NCBI RefSeq assembly: GCF_024713975.1
Contig: NC_091112.1
Span: 18,200,501-18,264,500 of the forward strand
Reading direction: 5' to 3'
Source of the DNA: Paralichthys olivaceus
Lineage: Eukaryota > Chordata > Actinopteri > Pleuronectiformes > Paralichthyidae
DNA length: 64,000 bases
The notes beneath the pieces are model-generated. The model was not told where the DNA came from and did no database searches. It was given only the letters and a program-made list of their open reading frames with translations. The translations under genes and the position numbers were made by a program. This document shows, one piece after another, positions 43,720 through 56,326 of the stretch (position 1 is its first letter; the number at the start of each line of letters is the position of its first letter).

Positions 43720-46700
43720 CTGAATTGAAAAGAGAAGATGCAATTATTGCACTGTGGCAGCGAGGATATATCGTCATTCATGTCAGACTGTCTATCAATC
43801 AAATCAGAGCACAAAACTTCTCATACATTGAACATATGAGACATAACTTTGACACTGACTCTGCCTGAAACACAAGACCGTGCTGCTGTTATCATTTAAC
43901 ACAAGTGTGTGTAAACAGGAACTGAAGTCTGCATCCATCTGAAAACAAATAAAGCTTGTATACAGCCTGTGTATATAGGTTATGATAGGATGGGCAATAA
44001 AATAAAAAGTGTTTTTTATTTTCAACTTCTCTCAGATCAGCTGACACTTAATTTGTATATGATATTGTTTTAATCTGACTAGCATTACATGACAGTGTGT
44101 GTGTTTGTGTGTGTGTGTGTGTCTGTGTGATCAGATATTTTTACAAGCTTAGTTATTTAGTAAAATTCCAATAGACCCTTTATTTTATTTATTATTGGTA
44201 TGATTACTATTATTACTATCATTATTATTATTATTAAGAGATTTTACATGTAGTTGATGTCTTATTTATACAGCCCATCTGCAGTGAAGTAGTTTCCACC
44301 ACCAGGGGGCAGCAGACTCTGAGCTTTGAGTAAGGTCACTTAACATATCTGTCACCGTTCATCCACATGAAGGGACCAAGTGGTTGGCAGCTGTGAGAGT
44401 CTTCAGCCAAATTGATCTCTGTCTCTTCAGGGACAGTGTAAGAGCTGCTTTGACAACCATCGTCTTTCCCCCTCACCATTCAGGATGAAATTATGAACCT
44501 TTGGTTTAAAGTTTTCTGTCTTCTTTTGACCTTTTTGGAAAAAGGAAAGCAGATTGAATTTTATATTTTATTCAAAGCACAGTATTTTGGGTTTTGAAAC
44601 ACGTCCTGGGGGATCTTTAACTACCTGGCCAACATATGATGCAGTCACTCTGGAATACTTATTCAAATGTGTTTATGCATGTTTCTGCCAACTATTGATT
44701 CTTGGATCTTTTACTCTTTTTTCATGTTTAGCGTTCATGCTGATGGTTTGACAAAAAGAAAGCTCTATACATCATTTTACCAATGAGAGAAATTAAAAAA
44801 GGTGTATTATTATTATTTGTTTTATTGCCCTTAAGGGGTTTATTTACTAGTTCTTTTTATATCTAAGTCACAATGACAATTTTTTTGTATAACAACCAGC
44901 AATTCTTGGGAGCATATCAGCACACAGCTAGACTCCCTAAGACTTCCCCTAACAGAGGATGAAAGTGAGCACAGTGCCACAGCCTGAATACATTCATCGA
45001 AAGATTTGAAATCACAGTTGTGTCATAGGTAAAACAAAGAGTAAATGGATCATGGGGCGAAGCCAGGAATTGTTCTTTAACATTGCAAAATAGGGAGGTT
45101 GACCAATTTTGCAGAAAAAAATTCGTAGAACTTGATGATGAAAATAAATCAAGGATATTCAAGGTACTTATTAATGAGTGTAAGCAAGTTGGTGCAGCTT
45201 GATTAAATTTAAAGGGCCTGTTGGGCCTTGGCAGAGGTAGTGCTCTACTCAGTAAGTTACTTCATCTTTGAACGAGAAAGCTTGGCTCTGTGCTCCAATA
45301 TCTTGTCTTCGTTTTTCATAGCATGATCACTTTCTGGAATATGCAAAAGTATGTTTACCCTTTTCTTTGCCATATACATTGTATTCCTTCTATTCCTTCT
45401 ACATGTCATGTGTCTAAAACACCAGGGATTGTGGTCTTGTGTCCATGATATAATAATATATTATATATATTTTTTATTATGCTCTTTCTACCTCGCTTTT
45501 TATTTTATTCAATTACTGCACTGCAGATCTGACCTGCTTAAACTCGTCCAACACCTATTATTATATTTTTACTGTTGACCTTATGTTAACCTGTACACTG
45601 CAAATAAAAACCTGAAACTTGAACCACATGTTTTACACTGAATTAGCTTTGTGTACATGCATGTTCTTGCATTCTGACTGAAAGCTCGCAAATGACCAGA
45701 TTTAGCAAAATATTGTGAGAAGACAATAATTATTATAACATATTAAAAGTTTAAATATATATTTAAACTACGACAATAAGTATGAGGGCTACAATCGAAT
45801 GTTAAAAGATTAAACTGATTAGACTCAATGCAATTGTTTCATGATGGCTGCATTCCATTGGCTTATTAAGACATTTAATGAAACCATCTTAAACATGATT
45901 AATTACTCACAACTTGTGCTTTTTTGCCATGACAAGTCAAAACAGCTCCATGTATATAACAAATAAATTACCATTTAGGTGGAATCTGTCATTTAAACAG
46001 AACAGTTCAACACTTTTAAAGAGAAATAAAATAAAAAATTCAATGATAACTCGATGTGATCATATTGATATATGAACACACAACATACCTCAACTGAAAA
46101 TCAGTAGATGATAACAGTGAGTCAACATCCAAATGCATAAATTCTAAATTTAAAATAACAGTTGTGGCTAAAGCTTGATGATCATGATCACAACCACTGC
46201 AGCCCCCCCTCCAGGCTGCTGTTTGCCGGTCTTTCAGGTTAATGGGTATTTCATCAGTAAATCTATGCAGAGAAAGCTAACGATCAGCGAAATCCTGTGG
46301 GTGAATTCATTAGTGCAGGATAAATAAGGCAAGTGAGGCTCCAGGACTGCTCTGTGTGACACAAAGCCACACCGGCCACTTAAACAGTGAGGCAAAAACT
46401 ATTGATTTCATTGTTTATGGTCAATCTGGTTTTCTCCTGGCTCCAGTGAACATGTGAACAAATGAAGGGAGCAGTGTGGTCAGCCCTGCCTGTCCACTCA
46501 TATACATATTATATAAAACACTTCTGCAAGACGTCTGAAGCAGTACAATTCAATAATTCCATACTAAGACATGCAGTATTGATGTAGAGGTGTTTGCAGC
46601 AATGCCAATCACACAATATAAAATATTATAAATATACACTGGGTCCTGATGAAGACATCTTCAGATCTAAGTTGGGAGTTTATGGTATAACGAAGGTTTT

Positions 46701-49700
46701 GCAACAATGGGACTCTTTCTAGTTTCTGGATGACTAGTGTCCATTACAAACCTGCCTGTTTGAAATGAGCTGTTTATTTGTCTTATGTCTATGGTGCAGA
46801 GCAAAGTTAGCGAACTTTGTGTTTATCCTACCTGGTTTATCTACGATGAAGATTTTTTTTAGTCAATGTATGAATGGAGGTATAAGAAGATACGTTTAAC
46901 TCCGTCCACAGACTGAAGGTACACTGCCCCGCCCCCACTGACTGCTACAGAGCACTGGTCACCTGTTCTGATTTAATATTAAACATATCACATTTACAAA
47001 TCATGATGAATGGTTTTCCAGCTATGTACAGATACCAAATACAGACGTTTGTAGAATTAGTGGGTAGATGAAGTTCTCTCTGATGCAGGGTAAAAGAATA
47101 TATCAGGTGATAATTCTTAGTAGGATTCATTTGGTTTTTTGTTTTGGTCTTTTCATTTGTTATAAAAAAGGAAAAACGTAGAATATCAGTATCTTCATTC
47201 TTTGGAGCAGTAGAATGGAAACCTGGATCATCTCACCACTAACCACCACTCACTTCCTCTCATTCTCCCAGCCCCCCATCAGTGCTCAGTATTGATCAGC
47301 GTGGCCACGAGGGTGGCAGAGGGAGCTCCTTTGTTTCAGTACTCCTGTGACCTTTGAACCATGACCCCCGCTCGCTTACCGCCCTTCCTCCCACCCTTCC
47401 ATTCTACCTCATTTGCACACCACATCCTATTGTTGCCATGGCAGGGGTGACCTCTGACCTCTCTCGGGCACCTACATCTGTCATCAATTAAACGGATAGG
47501 ATCCTTTTCCTCCTCTAAAATACAGCATGTATGTTGGGGAGAAACAAGGGAACATGTGAATGCAATCAGAACCGCAGCCAGTATTTTAGGACAGGAAGCT
47601 CTGGGATTATTTTTATCAGAGCTCAATGCCCACCATGATTAATGAAGCTGAACTTCATAAAAACTCTGTGAGCGATAATTACTTTGTTGGGTCTTAATGG
47701 CCTCCAACCTACAAATCCAACGCTTTTATTCTCTTGACTGCAACATTCATGTTTTGGAAGAAAGTCTGAACATCTGAATGTAATCAGATCCAGACAGGAA
47801 GATGTGGGACTACTTTTATCACTGCCATCCATGATTCATATGGTCAAATCTAAGAGATGCTATCAAATTAATAGCCTCAAAGGAACTTCTTAATAAGAAC
47901 ATCAAAGCGGAAAAAGAGTGATTGCAAATAAGTTGTAGTTATTGCTTTTGATTTTTGTTTCGTAGTCAAGAGACAAACAGATGAAGCTGCAGTGTGGGCT
48001 GCACAGAAGGCAAAAAATTAGCACTGGGGTCGGAGAAGCCTGAAGCCTAAGATCAAACAGTCTATTGATCCAGATCAGCCTGCTTCTCCAAAAGAGCCAA
48101 CACGTTTAAAAATGTATCTTCTGTTTGAGTGTCTTATGAGCTCTCTAGGTATCCTTTATCCACGAGATGATGAACTGGCATATCTGAACGCTATAAAAGC
48201 TTCTTATCACAAGGCCTGAAAGAGGTTTTCTTAAACTATGGAACAAATCTTTTGTTAAACAAAATGCAAATTGACTCATTTCAAATATTCACTTCACTTA
48301 ATTTGAATTTTTCTGAGTATTTTTCAAACACGTTGATTTCTGTTAGAAAGATGTTGAAATGTCTTCACTGCACTGCACTTTCACATTTAAATTGTTGTTT
48401 CCCTTAAAAGTGATATGAGATTTTCATCCTTTCAGTTCATTACATTAGTCCTAAATGTTAAATCATGTTACCTTCCCTGTATTTGCAAAGGAAAATACTT
48501 GACATTTACCTTGTAACTCAAACGGACAGGATTTGACCTTGACCAGTAAAGAAAACGGACTAACTTGTATCCTACAGCTACAGACAGTAAATAACACAGC
48601 ATTTTGTTTTACAGTGCATTTCTTATTTTTCCTCAAAAATGTGTGAAACTCAATATCATGAAATCTGAAGCATGATGAGTCATATCCCCCCCCTTTGCTT
48701 TGTCCTGCTCCAACATCCTGCAGCAAACTGCTTGTACTTTTAATGCAATATCTCTTATACATAAAGCAAAATGTCTCTCACGGCTATAAGGTATACATAA
48801 TGGAGTGGTTTGATATGTTGAGAAATAAGCTCATTCACTTTCTTCCAGATGGTGAGTAGAGAGGATTGCACGAAGTCGGGGAGTGGAGTCAGGACATAGT
48901 CAGTCTAGATTATCATTAGGACCGCAAGCAGGGAGAAACAGTTTGGCTGTCTCGTTCCAAAATAAAAATTTGATTTTGAGATAGAGAAAACAGAAATGTA
49001 ACAATGATCCTTTATGGCCTGAGACAAAGAAACACACTGGACGTATTTCTTGTTAAACAAAGGCCTGGGGTCTAGGCTGTGTGCAGCCTCCGTAAAGGGG
49101 GCTACACACTGAATGATCCAGGGCCGCCCCGAGCAAAAGATGATCAACGTGAAAGAAACAAGGCGTTATCTGTGATCGTGAAAGTGGTAGTATTGCATTA
49201 TGAGAGAGGGTCCCTGTTGGGGTCCTGTGACCAGTAATAGCCTGCTGCAAAATTATGATAGTGTCAGAAACCAACCAGTAGGAATGCATCATGAAATGAT
49301 GAACTGAGTACCACACGTTTACTGCAGTAATGGTGCAGATGGATGACGCACGCTGATGACCTTTTTCTCGTATATATTGATTTGTGTCATAGCATTAGTA
49401 GGTGTAACTTATACCATTGCTGAAAATGCACCTCAAATCTTACTTTCATGCCTGTGCAGAAAATAAATTGCATATCACTGTGTAGTTTAAGATTCAAATT
49501 ATTATTTGTTTCCCTCAAGAAATAGTTCCAGCGCTCAGCTCTCCATTAATCTACAACTGATAATTTAAAAATTTCTGGTTTTAAACCAACTTAACTCTTG
49601 AACATTGAATGTTGGTAGTTGTATTTTTGAACTTATGACAGAGCTTCACAACTGTTCAGGTTCAGGTAACCTGCACGGAGACCTACGGATGTTGTCCATC

Positions 49701-51480
49701 CCAATACCAACTGACCCAAATTAATTTCTTTATATACATTTTTTCTAATGTTAAGGACCATTCAGAGTGTTGACACAGCAGGTCACATTCACCCATTCAT
49801 ACATCACTTCTATCTACATCCAATCTCTACCACACATCCCATTCACACACTGCTGGCACAGTCACCGGGGGTAATTTGGACTTCAGTGTCTTGCTCGAGG
49901 ACCCTTGTACATGTGAGCTGAATGAGGGGGAGATCAAACCACCGACACACTGATTAGTGGATGACACACTTGCATAAGTGTAAGCCTCAACTGCTTGAGG
50001 AGTGAATGAGTGTAAAATGATAAGCTATCCCTTATGTCCAATGTGGATGTCCTCAAACTGGACTTACCTGTCCCCTTTGGAGCGTCGTTTCTGGGCACTC
50101 TTTGGTCTTTTCTCACTGCCCAGACATGGTGCCCCGTTGGGCCCAGTTACCCTGACAGACTCCAGTCCTTTAGATGATTTCTTAAAGGTGAACTCCACAG
50201 CCTCGCCCTCTCTGAGGCTGCGGAAGCCGTCCATGTGCAGTTTACTCTGTTAAGTGAAAAGAGTGATGGTTATTGGGAGGTTAGAACAGAATGCCTGAGA
50301 CAAAACGTACAATACAATACACACAATACAGTAAATCAGCAAACCAGCAGCTTATTTGTTAGTTATAAAACACTGTGGGATTTGTGATGAAACTGCAGTT
50401 TGACATATTTTCAGTTTTCCACCTCAATCAAGCATGAAAACTAATTTCTTGCATTTTCACTTATTGCCTTGACCAGTGGCTTGTTTGTTCTTCACTTTCA
50501 CTAAACGCACACTGATTTAAAGATTTAAAGGAAGCAAACTAATATTTGGGGAGAACATTTAATTGTTTGTGCAGTTCAGGAATCAGGAATTAACAGACCA
50601 GAATGACAACGATAAGAACAAAGGGAACATGCTCCTAGCTTCTCTTCCCATTAAAACACCCATAAAGATTTTACCATCTTCTGCAAGCAGGGAGGATTCA
50701 ACACAAACAAGAAGCATACAGTTCTCTACAGCAGAGGTGTCGTCCCCTATCCCCGACCAAACAGCTCCAAAATAAAGAATGTGGAGATGCAACCTAAAGT
50801 AAAAACACCTAGTTCAGTTAAAATCTGTCGAGCACTTACCTACTGATCATAGCTTCTTTTTAGCTTTTTTTTATTTTTGTAATATCTTAAGGCAAATCCA
50901 TGATTTTGGATTAACATTTGTGAGAAAAGAGGTACAATTGTTTAGGTGCCGATTATGAAAGAAACATATCATCAGTCTGTCGGGGAATCCTCAGCTCCCT
51001 CATAAAAAATCTAATCCTTTAGACAGGCCTGTTAAAACATCAGTGCTTTTGTGCTCCCCTCCTGCTCTTGTGGCTCCTGTACCTCAGCACCACGGAGACG
51101 CGGCCGCAGAATCTATCAATCAATGAATCCACTTGGTCAGGTCCAAAGCTGACCACTGCACTAGAGGATGCTGGGTAATGACACAAGGGGGGAAGGGGTG
51201 CTTTCCTGGCAACCCTGTTTCCAAGAAATGCACAACCAGAAATGAACAACCAAACTGCAGCAACAAATACATCAGAAGGAAAATGTTATTACTGGTTTGA
51301 TAATTTATTTATCATCTCAACCCCTGCAGTGTTTCCTGGAGAAAACTCTACAGCACATGATAAATGTAATTTTATTGTTTGGCTAGTCTGTTAAAAAGAA
51401 AAGAACTGGACGCATGAGTGATGTTAAGTGATTTGAACTTTCCAAATCTGGCATTCTCATAATCAAAATAACTTAATCTG

Positions 51481-51512
<32 letters not shown>

Positions 51513-54183
51513 AAGCCTTATAAGGTCAGTTAGCAATAACCGAATACGATGTGCAGTATTATGACCTTAACCACATTATATGGACATGTATACATCTTCA
51601 CGTCCAATTAAAGTTTTCACAGCATTTTGCAAAATCAACATACGACAGTTACCAAACTACTTGACGGCACATGCCCTGGGTGTGAGTGTAACCAAGATTG
51701 CTGGCGCTACGACAAAGTCACTGAAACCGTAATTATGCTATCGTTATGTTTTAAGACAAATAGATATAATAAAGTTTGTGAATGCAGAGTTAATATTGCT
51801 GGACATACAGCGTAGTGGACGTAACGTTGACATGTATGATAATCAGACTATACTCTGCAACGTGTAAATGGAAATATGAATGGAACATTCTCTACAGCTC
51901 ACCGTGTCACGTTTTATTAAACCCCTGCTACCAGACTGACACCTACATCTCACTGAAGCTCATATCATGCAGCCCTTACTCTCTCTATTTCCTCACATGA
52001 TTTATAGCTTCACTGGAGAAACCTGAGGAGAGGTCTCTGCCACACAGCTCCACTTGTGAGGTGGGACTGAGAGTCGGGGCTGGGTGGGCTCCCTGATGCT
52101 TTAATGACTTTATAACAGGAAGCAGGGCTGCATAGGGAGAGGAATGGGCCTTGTTATCTCTGCTTTAGCCTCTAACCCCTTTTAAAAAGAAACGTTTGAG
52201 CCCTAGCCCCCCACCCCTCCATTCTGCACCTTTTAAGTTGAGTCTGTGAGTGGAACTGAGTGGACGAGTGGCAGCAGTGGTTTGGTGACGGGTGACATAA
52301 AGATGTGTTGATGTTTTTACACAAAAAAACACATAAATTGTCTTAGGCCTGCTAAATCTAACTTAACCCCACAGTTTAAGTCAGTTCTATAACACACTGA
52401 CTGAGAAAACCTGACGTAAGGATCTCAAATGTTAAGATCTAATTCTGAATTCTGAATTCTGAAAAGGAAGATCACAAAAGGCTAATGGACGTGTCTATAC
52501 AAACAGGTTTTTTTTATCTTGATGTCATTAAAATTGTATAAAACATTTTTCTGTTCACATTGGAAGAGTTTCTCTTCCTTATATATATAACTCTGCATTG
52601 TAAAGAGACCTGTGCATGTTCAGTTTGCATAAACATCACATGTAAAAAGAGAATTTAAAATTAAACCCTCATGTTTCATAGTTTTAGAGAAATAAAGTTT
52701 TGTTAAAGTGAACAACATATTGTTAAAGCAGTTGTTTGGTATAAAGGTGTGGAGGAAACTAGGATGAATGGACTGCATTTAGGCTCATTTAGCTCCTCTA
52801 AATACTTAATCATTATCAAAAATCTGTATCATCATATTCAACCTTCATCTGCTTGATGAGTTTTCTGTGATTTTACCTGTGTTCCACTAAGATGGATTTG
52901 AAATCGAACTGTTAAATATTAACTCAAACACTCATTCACATCCATCTTAGCAACTGCATCACATTCATTCCCTCCACATGTTTCCAGGTGGTGCAGCAGC
53001 CAATGACTTGATTTCCTATGGGGCTTCCTTAAAATGAATGTAAGAACAACACAAGGGAACAAAGAGACACACACTGTGAGGCCTGCGCTGTGTCCCCCAT
53101 GAAAGAGTCAAACATGAGAGCAGCAGCATGGTCTCACCTGATGGACGAACACATCCAGCGGCTGCTCCAGAGCTGCTCCGTCCCTGGTCTCCATGGACAA
53201 GAAGCCGAAACCCATCCGCACGTTGAACCACTTACACACCCCGCTGCCCCGGGTCAGAGCCGCCTCCTCCTCCTCACACCCTCCTGCACAGCACAGCACA
53301 CAAATGATATGATATGATATAAAGCATGACAGGCTGGTACTAGCATATTGTTAATATCTAACATTAAATGATCAGATAGTTACCCTGGAGATACAATTTG
53401 GTAGATGACATAATAACATGGCAATTATTTTATTATGTATTAATCTACAGTTCAATTTCTCAATTAATCAATTAACTGTGAAAATGTCGATTACGAAATG
53501 ATTTATTTAAATGTCTTGTTTAGTCCACAACAGTCCACAAACCACAAGTATTCCATTTAGCACAAAATAAAATATTATGGAATGAGAATATGCTATAACA
53601 GTCCAGTTGTTTTTTTTTATCATTTTGTTGGATAGTTTCTATTTTGTCTTCATCAGAAGAGCTCGAACCGTGTAATACCTTCTACTGACATAATTAAGAA
53701 TGCAAGGTCAACCTGCAGTACAAACAAACACATGTCAACAAATGTGACACATTGGATTTATCCCATTAATGCAAACAGAGTAGCTATTATATCATCTCTC
53801 TAAATATGCGCGATGACAGAACGAATCAACTAAGTTTTGTTTTTACGCTGAGGAGCAGTTTGTTTCGTTTCGGTGAAAAAAAAACAGGAAAAAAAAGAAC
53901 AGAGTTTAATTTTGCAACACTAAAAGTTTGACTTGTCACGAAGTGATGGTTTAAATGTCTCTGCGCTCCTCCAACACCTCCTGCAGCTCTGCTCTGCTCC
54001 AACAAGTCATGGCAGCAGCTCTCCACACTTCTCTCACTAGACAACCACAAACAAGCCCTTCAGAAAGAGAAGGGAAAGACAACACAAGAGGAAGAACCCT
54101 CATCTCTCCTTCTCTCTCTCTCTTGTTCCTCCTTTCAGAGCATCTCCCCTGCAGCTCCCTCCTCTCCTCCTACCTTCTGCCAT
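43503..54183 (-). CDS. lin28a: LIN28A RNA-binding protein, four exons
   Basis: LIN28A binds the terminal loop of let-7 precursors, blocks their maturation and promotes uridylation, and so keeps stem and progenitor states. Exons 54174-54183, 53138-53283, 50068-50246 and 43503-43719 splice in phase to 183 residues. The cold-shock domain (about 17-90) has KWFNVRMGFGFLS and VFVHQ. A basic linker KRPKSAQKRRSKGDR is followed by two CCHC knuckles, C113-C116-H121-C126 and C135-C138-H143-C148, and an acidic tail after five glutamines. All zinc ligands and the aromatic RNA-contact residues are present. The N-terminus before the cold-shock domain is only about 16 residues, shorter than the human one, and the whole is about 26 residues shorter than human LIN28A. 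Knuckles with PPQPKKCHFCQS and the A-type tail argue for LIN28A over LIN28B. Confidence 0.97.
44097..44128. repeat. (GT)n microsatellite
   Basis: Interrupted GT run read directly. Confidence 0.9.
45212..45262 (+). repeat. 3' fragment of the dispersed repeat seen at 15320
   Basis: GGGCCTGTTGGGCCTTGGCA then GTGCTCTACTCAGTAAG matches the end of the 15320-15665 element. Confidence 0.7.
47510..47835. repeat. Diverged tandem duplication
   Basis: About 47520-47640 and 47735-47835 share ordered blocks (AACATGTGAATGCAATCAGA versus AACATCTGAATGTAATCAGA; GACAGGAAG; TGGGA...TTTTTATCA versus TGGGA...CTTTTATCA; CCATGATT). An old local duplication or two copies of one repeat would explain it. Confidence 0.55.
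49790..49965 (+). repeat. Dispersed teleost repeat fragment
   Basis: CATTCACACACTGCTGGCAC, GGGGTAATTTGGACTTCAGT and GTCTTGCTCGAGGAC...GATCAAACCACCGAC follow the order of a repeat I recall as widespread in fish genomes. Class not assigned. Confidence 0.65.
50068..50246 (-). CDS. lin28a: lin28a exon 3 (cold-shock domain, second part, basic linker)
   Basis: Acceptor CTTAACAG, donor CAG|GTAAGT, phase 2. It encodes SKLHMDGFRSLREGEAVEFT and the KRRSKGD linker. Confidence 0.96.
50247..53137 (-). other. lin28a intron 2
   Basis: A 2.9-kb intron containing a TCTA microsatellite and a short AATTCTG triplication at about 52440-52463. Otherwise nothing recognised. Confidence 0.85.
51479..51511. repeat. 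(TCTA)n microsatellite
   Basis: About eight perfect tetranucleotide units. Confidence 0.95.
53138..53283 (-). CDS. lin28a: lin28a exon 2 (cold-shock domain, first part)
   Basis: Acceptor GCTGTGCAG, donor CAG|GTGAGA. It encodes the RNP1 strand region and ends DVFVHQ. Confidence 0.96.
53284..54173 (-). other. lin28a intron 1
   Basis: An 890-bp intron between the start-codon exon and the cold-shock exon. A short ATGAT/ATGATAT reiteration sits at about 53305-53320. No other feature. Confidence 0.8.
54174..54183 (-). CDS. lin28a: lin28a exon 1 (start codon)
   Basis: ATG GCA GAA G then donor GTAGGA, phase 1. It joins exon 2 to read MAEGGCEEEE. Short first coding exons are usual for lin28 genes. 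Confidence 0.82.
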
Positions 54184-54402
54184 GGTCACAGGTTCCCTCC
54201 CGCACACGCTGCTCCGGACCACAGGCGGTTACATGGACCCAGTTAACTTCATGCAGAACATCCGTGCACGTTTCTCTCCGTGTGTTGGCGTGCATGCGTG
54301 TGTCCGCAATCCTCCAGGAGAGAATGTGTTCCCCTGCCTCCTGCTCTCTCCTTGCACAATGTGCACAAGCCCTCTGACCCTCCTACCTCCAGCAACCCCC
54401 AC

Positions 54403-54404
<2 letters not shown>

Positions 54405-54491
<87 letters not shown>
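54405..54491. repeat. (CA)n microsatellite immediately upstream of lin28a
   Basis: About 87 bases of CA with one CAAACA interruption, starting 222 bases upstream of the lin28a ATG. On the transcribed strand it is a GT tract in the probable promoter or 5'UTR. Confidence 0.97.
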
Positions 54492-54492
<1 letters not shown>

Positions 54493-55302
54493 GATCTCCA
54501 TCTTTTCGGTCAAGTCCACGTGATTTCCAATCTCAGATACGTCACACATGTCCAATGAGAAGAAACCAAACCAATAGACAAACTGACCAATCAGTAATTT
54601 GCATCCTTGGGCCTATGAGGGATAACGCAGTGCCTTAAATTTTACAAATAAATTAAAACATTCTGACAGCCAAAATAACTCAAATACTAATAATTAAAAT
54701 TGGGCACATGACATTGAACCCGTCCCTTAGTTTAAACCATAAATGACACTAATTCCCTTATCTTTAACTCTAAAATCCCTTAATGTGGATAAAACTTCGG
54801 ATTGTGCATTGCCCCCCTGACTGAATTATACATGGTCCTTTCATGCACAAATTCATAATAACCCAGTCATGTTTTATATTTACAATTTACAAGACATAAT
54901 CTGTAGAAAACACATAAATCCCTATATTACTGTCCATTAATGTATTCTCGCTAAATCAAACTACCTGAATAGTAATCTTTTAAAATGTCAGGATATTTAC
55001 GGTGTAGTTATAGTTTTGGCAGGGTATTTTATATCAACCCTTCATCCTATTTAAACCTTAAAGGGACATTTAAAAGGCTATCTTTCAAATTAAAATTGCA
55101 TTTACTCATAATTTTAACAGGATTTAGTTTTTGCCTTTTCAAATTAAGGGTAAAATCGAGGTCTCAACAAGCTAAACAAATATCAAGTGTTGGGATTAAT
55201 TCTGCGTGTTTCAGTGGATTGTTGTTGTTATAGCGACTAAAAACCTATTATTAGACAAATAATCTGTGATCATTGCTGCTGTATGCAAACTAAGAGATGA
55301 GT

Positions 55303-55346
55303 CTGCATTAATACACAAGGGCCTGGGCCCTTGTGTATTAATGCAG
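55303..55346. repeat. Near-perfect 44-bp palindrome, 21-bp arms
   Basis: The arm at 55303-55323 (starts CTGCATTAATACACAAGG) is exactly reverse-complemented at 55326-55346 with only TG between. No matching longer element was found around it. Confidence 0.95.
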
Positions 55347-55912
55347 GACAAAATCAGCAGCGGTCGCACTGGGAGGCCTGTCAGCTCACCTTTCACCCCG
55401 CCTCCAGAGGGACATCAATCAATAAACCTGATCAATAACAAATCTATAATGCTGCCATGTTGTGACAGATATGCCTCCCACAACAAGCCCTCAGTAGCAC
55501 CGCCTGCCGCAGGCCACCTCAGGCCCAAACAGGCAACAGTGACAGGTGGGAGTCTGGACTTTTACAGGACTATAACAAGATTTATTGGTGTTTGCTCTTT
55601 GATTGACTTTAGTATTCAGAGAAAATGAAAACAGATCAATTTTTACCAGATGTTGATATTCAGGACTTTTTTTAAAAGCAGCAGTGACTCTGATTGCATG
55701 ATCTTACAGACAGTAGAATTAAGATTTAGCCAGTGAATCTTGAGGTTGGTTTATTTTGTCTCAGTTCAGTCATCTCTGACTGTGTTCAAGCCGAGGTTAA
55801 AGCGTACCATTCACCACAGCAACAGGTAAAAAGAGTTTGAATCCAGTGAGTATATAAATATTATTAAGAGTCACTACGTTATTAACTTTTATTCAACATG
55901 GTTCACTAGACC

Positions 55913-56326
55913 CATAGACTGTATATAAAGATGGACGACATAACAGCTCCCACTCAAATGGAGTCAAGTCATCTTCCTCGCTCACATAGCTGCATAAACC
56001 CACCTCCACCATTGTTAGCAAACGAGACCAAAGCACATGTTAATTATCCTAACTATTTGACAAAGATGGTTTCTGTCTTTTTAGTTTGTCCTCATCCCAC
56101 TGATGTTTGTTCCAGTGTTTATATTTCTGGTTTGGTTTGAGGTAGTTTTATGAAGTGTCATGATTGACAGCTGAGACTGACTCGTGATTGTGAGTGTGTG
56201 TATTGTTCAGACCGACTCCAACTGATGTAACCAGCGCAAGATGGCAGCTCCTTTATCTGCAATGTTTTGGATCCATGTTAGTACAGTGGAGGAAGTGGAA
56301 TCATCCATCTTTATTTACAGTCTATG
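55913..56326. mobile_element. MITE with 22-bp terminal inverted repeats
   Basis: The left end CATAGACTGTATATAAAGAT (to 55934) and the reverse complement of the right end (56305-56326) differ at one of 22 positions. The interior is non-coding. I recall this terminus as a frequent acanthomorph MITE. A partial second GACTTTAGTCTATGACTTTAG follows the right end. Confidence 0.8.

Larger units (their letters stand above)
43720..50067 (-). other. lin28a intron 3
   Basis: A 6.3-kb intron. It holds a GT repeat (44097-44128), a dispersed-repeat tail (45212-45262), a diverged tandem duplication (about 47510-47835) and an interspersed fragment (49790-49965). No exon seen. Confidence 0.85.

Noticed and set aside
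47336..47832. Two minus-strand frames of 96 and 69 codons
   Set aside because: No splice or domain support. Their mutual similarity reflects a DNA-level duplication inside a lin28a intron.
54229..54558. Frames of up to 113 codons over the lin28a upstream region
   Set aside because: Composed mainly of Thr-His or Val-Cys runs from the CA microsatellite.
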